Source of the DNA: Deltaproteobacteria bacterium
GTDB lineage: Bacteria; Desulfobacterota; Syntrophia; Syntrophales; UBA2210
Length of the DNA stretch: 64,000 nucleotides
NCBI GenBank assembly: GCA_016933965.1
Contig: JAFGTS010000003.1
Coordinates: 34,021-98,020 of the forward strand
Reading direction: 5' to 3'
The notes beneath the pieces were generated by a model, which was not told the origin of the DNA, did not search any database, and was given only the letters and a program-made list of their open reading frames with translations. The position numbers were made by a program, and so were the translations under genes. Shown here in pieces: positions 27,208-35,685 of this stretch; within the stretch, counting starts at the first letter, position 1; every line of letters starts with the position of its first letter.

Positions 27208-29271
27208 TCAGGAATGAAAGCCTCTGCGGTAGCGGTCCCGCAATTCGGCTATCTTGCCCTTGTTCCAGCCGGAAACCTTGGAATAATACCCTGAGATGCG
27301 GGCGATGCCTTCAACGGTTTCGGCGCCGCAGCCGGGGCAGCGGTCCGCCAGCCCCCGTGCCGTTCTTCCGCAGGTGGAGCAGGTGGTGAATTCCGGGGAG
27401 ACGACGATCTGGCGGTTCGTCGTTTCCCGGAACGCCCGGGCGACCAGTTCGGCGATGCTCCCCGCATCCGCCCCTTTTTCATCGAGCCAGAGATAGGTGG
27501 CGGTGTTTCCCTCTATGAAGGGGTGGAACATGCCTTCCAGGGCGACGCGGTCGAAGGGTGCCAGGGGCGCCGAGACACTGCAGCAGGTTGAATTGGTGTA
27601 GTACAGTTCCCCCCGGGCGATGTTTCCGCGGATAAAATGCCCCGACCGGGGTGAATAGTGTTTCAGGTCCAGCCGCGCGAAACGATAGGCCGTTGTTTCC
27701 GCCGGAGACTGGTTCAGGATGACCCGGAGACCCTTCCGCCGGGAAGCGCCACCGGCGATCTCCTGCAAGGCCTTGATGATCCTGAACCCCAGCCGGCGGG
27801 CTTCTTCCGAATCATGCAGATGTCCGCCGCAATGAATGGCGACCAGTTCGTCGAGTCCCACCATCCCCAGGAGACAGACGGCGCTGCCGTTTTGAAAATA
27901 GGGCTCGTCGCTGTATGAGCCGGTGAGCAGCGACAGCGGACCGGCCTCGCCCTGGGCAAGAAGGCGGTCGATGAAGGCCTTCTTTTCCATGTGGGCCCAG
28001 AGCGCCATGTCGGCCGTTTCCATGAGCAGGTCGAAGAGCCGGTCATCGGAGCCCTCCGCCCGGTAGCCGAGCCGGGGAAGGTTGATGGACACGTTCTGCA
28101 GGGCCGCGTGCCGCATGTTCCACGGGGCGCTCCCCCCTTCACCGTCCTGCTCGTCGGAAACGCGGAAGGTCCCGCACTCTGAAAGGGAGAGACAGCCGCC
28201 CCGGTCGAGGATGAAGTGGGTGTTTCCCTTCTCGGCGGCGACGGCGCATATCTTTCTGAGAAATTCCTCACTGCCGGCGGTCCGGAAGAACGCCTCCGTT
28301 ATGTGCACGAAAGGACGGGGAAAGACGAAGGGCTGCCCCGCCGCGTCACCTTCCCTGAACACATCGAAGATCGCTTCGGCGAACCGCTGGGATTCCTGTT
28401 CATAGTCCCCGTATGTTTTTCCCGTGTACTGTCCCCCGGGGCCGATGGCCGGAAGGGACGCGAACCGGTCGGGAACCTCCCAGAAGAGGTGAATGTCCGT
28501 GAAGATCGTCTGCCCGCCCCTGCCGACGGCCTGCTGGGCGAACTCGTAGAGAAGCATCTGCGCGATCTGGCGGACCCGGTCGTCGCTCAGGCCGGCCAGG
28601 TAGGGGGCGAAGTGGATGTTGACGCCGTCCCAGCCGATGGCGCCGGAGAAATTGCCTTGCAGGGCCGCGGCGAAACGCACCATGTGCGCCAACAGGGTTT
28701 CCGCGCGCATGGCCGGTGTCGCCACGGTAATGGAGTGGGGCAGGTTCAGGCCGAACTTCTTGATGCGTTCGAGGGACTGGCATGAACAGTATGGACGGTC
28801 GATGTACCCGAGATTATGGATATGGATATCCCCCCGGGCATGAGCGTAGGAAACGTCGTCGGAAAATACGTTCAGGAGGGCGTATTCCTTTTTTATTCCC
28901 TCGGCCAGGGTCAGGTTCGTTCCCTCGGGACTGTGGGGGATGTTCGCGTTCTCCTTGTTGCTGTAAAAAATGAGCTGCTCCACGTCATAGAGCGGGAAGC
29001 CGAGGCGGGCGTGCATGCGCGATTCACCGTCGAGGCCGCGTTCGATCAGCTTCGCGTCCACCAGTTCCCGGATCAGGGATGCCGTGAGGACCTCTATCCC
29101 CGACGTGGCTATCTGGCGCTCGACCTCGCGGCTGATGTCCTCGGCCGTTTCGCGCTCCACGTTCGTTTCCCGGATCAGGGCGTCGACGATGCGCTGCCGG
29201 TTCCAGCCCGTAATGTCTTCCTGGGAACTTCGGACAAACAGTGTCAGGTCCGTTGTTTCGGTTCCGCCCAT
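27208..29271 (-). CDS. nrdD: Anaerobic ribonucleoside-triphosphate reductase
   Basis: 687 residues. An ATP-cone regulatory domain occupies about residues 9-90. The glycyl-radical core is followed by the zinc-binding C-x2-C ... C-x2-C site CSTCGRTARGLADRCPGCG and the radical-bearing segment RISGYYSKVSGWNKGK (Gly at about 661). It makes deoxynucleotides without oxygen in the cytoplasm, which supports an anaerobic host. The activating enzyme NrdG is not next to it and must be encoded elsewhere. ATG 29271 is followed by an ordinary N-terminus. No frameshift is seen. Confidence 0.95.
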   Translation of the reverse strand: MGGTETTDLTLFVRSSQEDITGWNRQRIVDALIRETNVERETAEDISREVERQIATSGIEVLTASLIRELVDAKLIERGLDGESRMHARLGFPLYDVEQLIFYSNKENANIPHSPEGTNLTLAEGIKKEYALLNVFSDDVSYAHARGDIHIHNLGYIDRPYCSCQSLERIKKFGLNLPHSITVATPAMRAETLLAHMVRFAAALQGNFSGAIGWDGVNIHFAPYLAGLSDDRVRQIAQMLLYEFAQQAVGRGGQTIFTDIHLFWEVPDRFASLPAIGPGGQYTGKTYGDYEQESQRFAEAIFDVFREGDAAGQPFVFPRPFVHITEAFFRTAGSEEFLRKICAVAAEKGNTHFILDRGGCLSLSECGTFRVSDEQDGEGGSAPWNMRHAALQNVSINLPRLGYRAEGSDDRLFDLLMETADMALWAHMEKKAFIDRLLAQGEAGPLSLLTGSYSDEPYFQNGSAVCLLGMVGLDELVAIHCGGHLHDSEEARRLGFRIIKALQEIAGGASRRKGLRVILNQSPAETTAYRFARLDLKHYSPRSGHFIRGNIARGELYYTNSTCCSVSAPLAPFDRVALEGMFHPFIEGNTATYLWLDEKGADAGSIAELVARAFRETTNRQIVVSPEFTTCSTCGRTARGLADRCPGCGAETVEGIARISGYYSKVSGWNKGKIAELRDRYRRGFHS

Positions 29272-29340
29272 GATCTCATGTGCCTCCTCCGCTCTTCTCG
29301 TGGAACAGCGGTTCCCGGCGGTGATGGTCCAGCCGGGCGA

Positions 29341-30762
29341 TCAGATATTGGTTTTGATGGTATCTCCGATCGATCCAAGGGACGTCTCGGCGGCGGCGGT
29401 CAGTTCCCCGTCGTAGGCGTGGTTGAGGGAGAAAACCCGGAAATGGACGATCCGGGCCGGGATGAACCGGTAGATCTCCTGCAGCGGCTCCAGTGATATC
29501 CTGTTGGTTGAGGGATTGAAGATCGTGATCCTCCGATCCTGCTCGACCATTGGATTGACGGGCCGCGGGTCCTGCGTCGCCAGGTCGACCTTGAAGCGGA
29601 TGCCCCGCAGCCGCGGCGGCAGCTTCTGCCGGATCTGTCTTTCATAATCACCGGCTTCGGCGAAACGGGCTCCCTTCTGTATCTGGTCGATGGAAAGTTC
29701 GGCGGCGAAGGACATCTTCCACTTCACCTGCCGCTGGTAAAGTTTTTCCCATTCCTGCGCCAGCTTCCTTTTCCGCCGGTCCTTGAGACGTTTCCATCCC
29801 TCTACCTCCCGGTAGAGCTTCCATTCGTCCAGATCGAGGTAAGCATCCAGGTCCTTCAGGGGGTTTCCCTGGATCATCAGCTCCATTGTTTCCCGGAATA
29901 TCTCCTGGAGATGGAGATCGATGGCGCGCGTGGTGCGGTGGTAATAGACATTGGCATACAGGTTAAGGCGGGCGTTGAGGAACCGCGAGAGAACGGACGT
30001 TCCCGCCTGGTGAAGGGTGAGCCCCTCACGGGTGAAGAAGCTGTAGAAGCAGAGCCGCTGGATATCGACGATGTCCATGGAGAAACCCGTGACATAGGCG
30101 TCACGCTGCACGTAATCGATGTTGTCCACCGTGTAGATGCCGGAGAAGAGCTGCCGGAGGAAATGAAGCCATTTGGGTTGTCCGGTCCGCTCCCGCGCGG
30201 CGGGTTTTCTGATCAGGAACGCGACCTGCTCCGGGGACAGTGATTCCCCCGGGTCGAAGGGCCCCGCCGGGCTCCGGCGGATCCGCGAGATGATCCGTCC
30301 CAGCTTGCGCCTGATGATCTCCTGGCCCATGTCCTCGTGGGTGATGCCGTAACGGTCCAGGAAATTATCGTCGAAGAAGTGACCGTAGGGGCCGTGCCCC
30401 ACGTCGTGAAGCAGCCCCGCCACCCTCAGCAGCTCCTCCACGCAGTTGATCGAGGGAACATCGGGGAATATTTCCTTGAGGCTGGGGTACAGGTGCCGCC
30501 CGAACTCCCCCGCCATGTGCATCGTTCCCAGGGAGTGCTGGAACCGGGTATGCTCAGCCGCCGGATACACCCACCGCGCGCTCTGAAGCTGGTAAATTCG
30601 TCTCAGGCGCTGCACCCAGGAGGTGTCGATGAGGTCTTTTTCGGTCTTTTCCGCTGATTCACCGGGAAGGGGCACCGTGAAGAGAAGGTACTGGTAGATG
30701 GGATCGGCGATCAGCGCCTTTCCCTCATATTCTCTCGCGCTTTCGGTCTGTTGGGGGTTCAT
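29341..30762 (-). CDS. HD-domain phosphohydrolase (dGTPase/SAMHD1-like family)
   Basis: About 473 residues from ATG 30762. The frame extends 42 bases further to a TTG that is unlikely to be used, and neither start has a clear Shine-Dalgarno site. The metal-binding HD motif is HDVGHGPYGHFFDDNFLDRY, preceded by TRFQHSLGTMHMA and followed by DNIDYVQRDAYVTG, which fits COG1078-type nucleotide triphosphohydrolases. It probably hydrolyses dNTPs or related nucleotides; the adjacent nrdD makes a dNTP-balance role attractive. Which nucleotide is used cannot be read from sequence. Confidence 0.85.
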   Translation of the reverse strand: MNPQQTESAREYEGKALIADPIYQYLLFTVPLPGESAEKTEKDLIDTSWVQRLRRIYQLQSARWVYPAAEHTRFQHSLGTMHMAGEFGRHLYPSLKEIFPDVPSINCVEELLRVAGLLHDVGHGPYGHFFDDNFLDRYGITHEDMGQEIIRRKLGRIISRIRRSPAGPFDPGESLSPEQVAFLIRKPAARERTGQPKWLHFLRQLFSGIYTVDNIDYVQRDAYVTGFSMDIVDIQRLCFYSFFTREGLTLHQAGTSVLSRFLNARLNLYANVYYHRTTRAIDLHLQEIFRETMELMIQGNPLKDLDAYLDLDEWKLYREVEGWKRLKDRRKRKLAQEWEKLYQRQVKWKMSFAAELSIDQIQKGARFAEAGDYERQIRQKLPPRLRGIRFKVDLATQDPRPVNPMVEQDRRITIFNPSTNRISLEPLQEIYRFIPARIVHFRVFSLNHAYDGELTAAAETSLGSIGDTIKTNI

Positions 30763-30887
30763 GGTGTTTTGATTACAAAACTTTGCCGTAAATAGCAATT
30801 GCAATATGGGGTCTCCCCGAGGCCCCCTTCAATGCCGGTGAATGTGCACCTCAGGCGTTACCGGGGAGCGCCGGGCGGTCGGGCCTC

Positions 30888-32279
30888 TTAGAATATCTTT
30901 CCGGGATTCAGGATGTTCAGGGGATCGAAGATGTGTTTGATCTCCCGCTGAAGACGAATGCTCTCAGGCGAGAGCTCCAGGGAGAGGTACCGCCGTTTCC
31001 CCCGGCCGATGCCGTGCTCTCCCGAGATGGTTCCGTTCATGGCGAGGACTTTTTTCAGCAGTGCCTCGATGCACCGGTCCACCGGTTCCCTGGCAGTGCC
31101 GTTTATGATCAGGTGGATGTTCCCGTCACCGGCGTGACCGAAGGAATAGACATCGACCCCGTGGGCACCTTCAAAGGCCGGGAGCGAATCGGCGAACTCG
31201 GCGATCCGCCCGATGGGGACCACGATGTCCTCGGGTATGGAGACGGGTGCCGATTCTTCTATCCTGAGGGATACGGCCCGCCGGATCTCCCACATCCGCG
31301 TCCGTTTCAGCGAATCGGGGGCCATGATGACGTTCAGGGCGCCCCGGTCGAGGCAGATGTGGCCGATCGCTTCGATCTCCGCCGTGACCGCTTCCGGCAT
31401 GCCATCCGTTTCGATGAGGAGAAAAGCCTGTGCCTCACGGGCCTCTGCGAAGGGAAGCATGTCCCCCACCAGTTGCAGGCAGTGCCGGTCCAGGAACTCG
31501 ATGGCGCTCGGGACGTGTCCCTTGCTCATGACCGCCGAAACGGCGTCCATGGCGGTGGTCAGCGCCGGGAAAAAGGCCACCAGGGTGGAGACGGCGGGTG
31601 GATAGGGGATCAGTCTCAGGATCAGCTTCGTGATTATCCCCAGGGTCCCCTCCGAGCCGACGAGCAGGTGGAGCAGGTCGTAGCCGACCACGCCCTTGCG
31701 CGTCCGGACGCCGGCGGTGATGATCTTCCCTGTGGGGAGAACGGCCTCGATCCCTAGGACGTATTCGCGAGTTGTGCCGTACTTGACGCAGGCGGGACCA
31801 CCCGCGTTGGTGGCCGCGTTGCCGCCGATGGAACAGGTATCGTAGCTGGCGGGGTCGGGCGGATAGAAAAGCCCCCGGGCCCGAACGGTTTCCTTCAGGT
31901 CCAGGGTGAGAACTCCCGGTTCGACGATGGCGATCATGTTGCGTTCCTCAATATCGAGGATCCTGTTCATCCGTGCCAGTGAGAGGACCACCCCGCCGTG
32001 AACGGGCACGGAGCCCCCGGCAAGGCCTGTTCCCAGCCCCCGGGGCGTGACGGGAAACCGGTACTGGTTGGCAAGTTCCAAAAGAGCCGCCGCCTGGCCG
32101 GCTGATGTGATTTCAACGCAGAGTTCCGGAAGATGCATGATATCACTGGCATCCTTACCGAGGTCGGCGAGTTTTTCCGGGTCCCTGATGACCCGCGCCG
32201 GTGCGACGGCATCGGTGATATGACGGATGATCTCTTCGCTGAGCGGCGTGTATTCGGTCATGGTGCGCTCTTTTTTCAC
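30888..32279 (-). CDS. GlcD-type FAD-linked oxidase (glycolate/D-lactate dehydrogenase family)
   Basis: 463 residues. The FAD_binding_4 domain shows TPRGLGTGLAGGSVPVHGGV, SIGGNAATNAGGPACVKYG and VGSEGTLGIITKLILRL; the C-terminal FAD-oxidase domain ends in GTISGEHGIGRGKRRYL. It oxidises a 2-hydroxyacid such as glycolate or D-lactate, passing electrons to an Fe-S partner. No such partner gene is directly adjacent, but LutA (14.3 kb) and the HdrD-like protein (22.5 kb) are candidates. A ribosome-binding site is weak; an ATG six codons later (MTEYTP) is an alternative. It precedes a four-gene ABC transporter in the reverse order of transcription. Confidence 0.88.
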   Translation of the reverse strand: MKKERTMTEYTPLSEEIIRHITDAVAPARVIRDPEKLADLGKDASDIMHLPELCVEITSAGQAAALLELANQYRFPVTPRGLGTGLAGGSVPVHGGVVLSLARMNRILDIEERNMIAIVEPGVLTLDLKETVRARGLFYPPDPASYDTCSIGGNAATNAGGPACVKYGTTREYVLGIEAVLPTGKIITAGVRTRKGVVGYDLLHLLVGSEGTLGIITKLILRLIPYPPAVSTLVAFFPALTTAMDAVSAVMSKGHVPSAIEFLDRHCLQLVGDMLPFAEAREAQAFLLIETDGMPEAVTAEIEAIGHICLDRGALNVIMAPDSLKRTRMWEIRRAVSLRIEESAPVSIPEDIVVPIGRIAEFADSLPAFEGAHGVDVYSFGHAGDGNIHLIINGTAREPVDRCIEALLKKVLAMNGTISGEHGIGRGKRRYLSLELSPESIRLQREIKHIFDPLNILNPGKIF

Positions 32280-32283
32280 GGGA

Positions 32284-32958
32284 TCAGGTCCCGACGTGTT
32301 CGAACCCGGGGATCCTGAACCGGTTCTCGAAATAGAGGAGAAGCCGGCTTGCCAGGGTTGTCATTACCAGGTAGATGGCGCCCACAATAAGGAATATTTC
32401 AGTGAATTTAAAGGTTTCCGAGGCGATGGTATGACCCATGCCGGTCAACTCGATGCAGGTGATCATATAGGCAAGAGATGAGTACTTGATAAGGTAGATG
32501 ATCTCGTTCCCGCATCCCGGCAGGGCTCGGCGGATGGCCTGGGGGAGAATGATGGAAAAGATCATCTGTGTTTTTGAAAACCCCAGGGCCTGTGCCGCAT
32601 GAAGCTGGCCCCGCTTGATGGAAAGGAGCGCGCCGCGGATATACTCCGAGTGATAAGCGGCACTGCAAAGTGAAAATCCCATGACGGCCGCCGTGTAAGG
32701 CGTCAGGTAGATGCCCAGGTGGGGGAGGCCGAAATACCAGATGAAAAGCTGGACGACCAGGGGGAAGCCCCTGAAAATGGCCACGTAGACGTCGGCGAGC
32801 CTGCGTATCACGGTATCGCCGAAGACCCGCAGCACGCCGACGAATATACCGATGATCAGGCCAAAAACGGCGGAGGGAATGATCAGTTCAATACTGATGA
32901 TAAGGCCCCGGAACAGGATGGGCAGTACCCGGTGCTCGATGAAGAAGAGTTCTTCCAT
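32284..32958 (-). CDS. Polar amino acid ABC transporter permease
   Basis: 224 residues. Four to five hydrophobic segments and the conserved cytoplasmic loop ALGFSKTQMIFSIILPQAIRRALPG, interacting with the ATPase, fit the HisM/GlnP permease family. It is the last gene of the SBP-permease-ATPase-permease unit and lies only 8 bp after the ATPase gene. Its partner permease is at 33747. The substrate is probably a polar amino acid, based on family only. Confidence 0.9.
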   Translation of the reverse strand: MEELFFIEHRVLPILFRGLIISIELIIPSAVFGLIIGIFVGVLRVFGDTVIRRLADVYVAIFRGFPLVVQLFIWYFGLPHLGIYLTPYTAAVMGFSLCSAAYHSEYIRGALLSIKRGQLHAAQALGFSKTQMIFSIILPQAIRRALPGCGNEIIYLIKYSSLAYMITCIELTGMGHTIASETFKFTEIFLIVGAIYLVMTTLASRLLLYFENRFRIPGFEHVGT

Positions 32959-32965
32959 GAAGGTA

Positions 32966-33730
32966 TCAACTTCCGTAGAGTTCTATGATCTTTGAACAGA
33001 ATTCCTTGGTCCGCTCGCATTCCGCCTGTGAGAATATCTTTTCCGATGTCCCCGCCTCGAGGATGACCCCGTTTTCGAGAAAGACGATCTCATCCGCCAT
33101 TTCCCTGGCGAACCCGATCTGGTGGGTCGACATGACCATGGTCATGCCGTTGGCCCGCAGGTCACGGATCACGGCCAGGACCTCCCATATGAGCTCCGGG
33201 TCCAGGGCGGAGGTCGGTTCGTCGAGGAGCATGACGGCCGGGTCCATGGCCAGCGCCCGGGCGATCGACACCCGCTGTTTCTGGCCTCCCGAGAGCTGGG
33301 CGGGGTATTTTTTGATATGGTCCTTGAGGCCGACCCGCTCCAGTTCATACATGGCCTTGTCCTGCGACTCCCGTCTGGTCATCTTCCTCACTTTCAGGAG
33401 CCCCACTTCGACATTCCCCAATGCCGTGAGATGGTCGAACAGGTTGAACTCCTGAAAGATCATTCCCACTTTCTGCCGGTATTCGTAGAGCTCGCGCTTC
33501 CGGGAGAGGACGATCTCCCTGCCGTTCAGCCAGACACGGCCCCTGTCGGGGGTGACAAGGAAATTGATGCACTGGAGCATGGTGCTCTTACCGCCTCCCG
33601 AAGGGCCGATGAGGACCTTCAGTTCGCCCTCGTTGACCGACAGGGACGCCTCCTTCAGGACGGTCTTCCTTCCGTACCGCTTGGTAAGATTTTCAACCCG
33701 TAAAACCGGTTCTTTCTGCGTCTGTGTCAT
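32966..33730 (-). CDS. Polar amino acid ABC transporter ATPase
   Basis: 254 residues. Walker A GPSGGGKST, Q-loop EFNLFDHL, signature LSGGQKQRVSIARAL, Walker B VMLLDEPTSALDPE and the H-loop MSTHQIG are all present. It is a GlnQ/HisP-type cytoplasmic ATPase that drives the two neighbouring permeases. It is 16 bp downstream of one permease and 8 bp upstream of the other. Nothing is odd in its sequence. Confidence 0.95.
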   Translation of the reverse strand: MTQTQKEPVLRVENLTKRYGRKTVLKEASLSVNEGELKVLIGPSGGGKSTMLQCINFLVTPDRGRVWLNGREIVLSRKRELYEYRQKVGMIFQEFNLFDHLTALGNVEVGLLKVRKMTRRESQDKAMYELERVGLKDHIKKYPAQLSGGQKQRVSIARALAMDPAVMLLDEPTSALDPELIWEVLAVIRDLRANGMTMVMSTHQIGFAREMADEIVFLENGVILEAGTSEKIFSQAECERTKEFCSKIIELYGS

Positions 33731-33746
33731 GGTGAAACGTTACCTT

Positions 33747-34418
33747 TTACCTGGTGGAATACCCGGGGATCCGAACTTTTTCTTCGAGGATCCTGAGGCC
33801 CTTGGTGCCGGCGTAGGTGAGCGTGAGAAAAATGATTCCCGCCGTAAAATACAGGGGCAGATGCTCGTAGGTCCTCGACGCGACGAAATGAGCGCGCGCC
33901 ATGATCTCCATGACGCCCAGGGCGTAGGCGACGGCGGAGTCCTTCAGGACGATCGAGTATTCGTTGGACCATCCCGGGATCGAAAGGCGAAGCGCCTGGG
34001 GCAGGATGATGTGCATGATCGATCTTCTGTCGCTCATGCCGATCGCCCGGGCCGCCTTGAGCTGTCCCACCGGGAGGGAAAGGATCGCACCCCGTAATAT
34101 CTGGGACTGGTACGCGGCGCTGATGAGGCCCAGTACCATGACGGCCACGGTGAAGGCCGACAGGTTGATGTTGAGGAGCGGGAAGAGACCGAAGTAAAAG
34201 AGAAAGAGGAGGACAAGAAGGGGCACGCCGCGAAAGAACCATATGTAGAGGCCGATCACCGGCCTGATCCGATCCGAGCCGTACACCTGCCCGACGGCCA
34301 GAAAGATCCCGAGGATCAGGCCCAGCAGCATGGCTCCCCCCACCAGGCCCACGGTCACCGCCGATCCCTTGAGAATATAAGGGAGCGCATCGTATATGGC
34401 GATCAGGCTTTCCGTCAT
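33747..34418 (-). CDS. Polar amino acid ABC transporter permease
   Basis: 223 residues. The conserved loop ARAIGMSDRRSIMHIILPQALRLSIPG and about five membrane spans identify an amino acid ABC permease. The second permease at 32284 would complete a heterodimer. It follows the substrate-binding-protein gene across a 113-bp gap containing a perfect hairpin (34464-34494), which probably sets the ratio of binding protein to transporter. Confidence 0.9.
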   Translation of the reverse strand: MTESLIAIYDALPYILKGSAVTVGLVGGAMLLGLILGIFLAVGQVYGSDRIRPVIGLYIWFFRGVPLLVLLFLFYFGLFPLLNINLSAFTVAVMVLGLISAAYQSQILRGAILSLPVGQLKAARAIGMSDRRSIMHIILPQALRLSIPGWSNEYSIVLKDSAVAYALGVMEIMARAHFVASRTYEHLPLYFTAGIIFLTLTYAGTKGLRILEEKVRIPGYSTR

Positions 34419-34463
34419 CAGTCATTGCCCGCGTTTCCGCGGAGCGTCGTCTCCTAAAATATT

Positions 34464-34494
34464 GAAGGCATTAGGAGCCCCTCCTAATGCCTTC
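34464..34494. other. Perfect 14-bp stem-loop inside the ABC transporter operon
   Basis: GAAGGCATTAGGAG (34464-34477) and CTCCTAATGCCTTC (34481-34494) form a 14-bp perfect stem with a 3-base loop. No T-run follows on either strand. Located between the binding-protein gene and the first permease, it is probably an mRNA-stabilising or partial-attenuation hairpin that keeps the upstream cistron more abundant. Confidence 0.75.
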
Positions 34495-34531
34495 AGGATA
34501 ATGGTCCACTGTTACTCTGCTGCAAACCGCA

Positions 34532-35293
34532 TCACGGTTTATATTGTTCCTTCAGTTCCTCCCAGTAGGGGGAAGCCATAAGCTTCTTGAGACCCTCGTT
34601 GATCATGTTGAGGAGCTCCACGTCCTCCTTCCGGATGGCGTATCCAAATTCTTCCTCTTCCATACCAAAGGTCCCCGCGATCTTGACGGGTTCCTTTCTC
34701 ATGGCGTCTTTTGCCGGGGCGTCATCCATGGCGGCGGCGACAATACGGCCGTTCACCACGTCCATGACGGCGAGGGGCGCTGAATCATAATGGACAAGAG
34801 AAAAATCGCGTCCTTCCTTCTGGATCAGGTTTTCTTCGATCCACTTCGCTTCCGTCGTCCCGCGCTGCACGCCGACCTTATTTCCATTTGAAAGGAGCTC
34901 GTCGATCGTCAGTGACGACCCCTCGGGGACGACCAGGACCTGTGCGATCGTCCAGTAGGGAATGGAGAAGTTGACCTGTTTTTTCCGCTCATCGTTGATG
35001 CTCATTCCCGAGGCGATCAGGTCTATCTTCTTGGCTTTCAGGCTCGGAATGATGCCCGCCCAGTCCATGGGCTGATGCTTTACCTTGAACCCCATTTCCT
35101 TGGCGATCCAGTCAACGGACTTTACGTCAAAGCCATCGGGGTTTCCGTTCTTGTCCACGTAGGCAAAAGGCGGAAAGTTCGCATCGATACCGTTGATATA
35201 CACCTTTTCCTCGGCAAATGACGAAGCCGGGCCCAACACAAGACACGCCGCCGCGATACACAAAACGGCCCCCCAGAGTAATTTCCTGCCCAT
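34532..35293 (-). CDS. Polar amino acid ABC transporter periplasmic binding protein
   Basis: 253 residues with a Sec signal peptide (about 1-27, cleavage after ASSFA). The mature start KVYINGIDANFPPFAYVDKN and the DLIASGMSINDERKKQVNFS motif are typical of solute-binding family 3. It captures an amino acid in the periplasm and hands it to the permeases encoded downstream. A good sigma-70 promoter lies about 70 bp upstream. It is encoded first in the operon, as usual for the most abundant component. Confidence 0.92.
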   Translation of the reverse strand: MGRKLLWGAVLCIAAACLVLGPASSFAEEKVYINGIDANFPPFAYVDKNGNPDGFDVKSVDWIAKEMGFKVKHQPMDWAGIIPSLKAKKIDLIASGMSINDERKKQVNFSIPYWTIAQVLVVPEGSSLTIDELLSNGNKVGVQRGTTEAKWIEENLIQKEGRDFSLVHYDSAPLAVMDVVNGRIVAAAMDDAPAKDAMRKEPVKIAGTFGMEEEEFGYAIRKEDVELLNMINEGLKKLMASPYWEELKEQYKP

Positions 35294-35363
35294 AGAAGTA
35301 CCTCCTTTTCGCTGTGTCCGGCCGGGCGTTCAGTGTCGTCCCGTACCGAAATGTCAGCGATGG

Positions 35364-35392
35364 AGCATAGTGGAAATATACTGGTATGTCAA
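35364..35392 (-). promoter_or_regulatory. Sigma-70 promoter for the amino acid ABC operon
   Basis: On the minus strand TTGACA (35387-35392) and TATGCT (35364-35369) have a 17-bp spacer. Transcription starts near 35357, giving a leader of about 64 bases. Confidence 0.75.
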
Positions 35393-35485
35393 GGGTAAAC
35401 ACATACTTCCGAAGGTCCTGAAATAAGGGTGTTGCGGCCGGTGACGCCCGGATCGGGGAGAGGGGCTTGCGGGGGTGATTATTTC

Positions 35486-35514
35486 TTGACATCTATGTCA
35501 ACGTACACTATGTG
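35486..35514 (+). promoter_or_regulatory. Promoter with embedded palindrome for the beta-oxidation gene
   Basis: TTGACATCTATGTCAA (35486-35501) is a perfect dyad with 7-bp arms whose first half is a consensus -35 box. A weaker -10 (TATGTG, 35509-35514) follows 17 bp later. A repressor bound to the dyad would block the promoter; fatty-acid regulators of the TetR family often act this way, but the protein is unknown. It places transcription start near 35521, which rules out the longer coding start at 35512. Confidence 0.5.
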
Positions 35515-35685
35515 TTGAAACGGCTACCGATACCAACTGTGACGGCGGCGGAAGGTATTCTTCCGCAACGCTCGGCCTTTCGCGTTGCGCGCTTCTCATC
35601 GGAAGCACCACCCCGCCGTTCGTTGTCCGATCACGGGGTTTTTTTCAACGATACAACATGCAGCAACGAAAGGAGAGATGTTTTT

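Noticed and set aside
35512..35685. A longer start for the beta-oxidation gene
   Set aside because: The extra 58 codons overlap the likely -10 region and have no family similarity; ATG 35686 has a strong ribosome-binding site.
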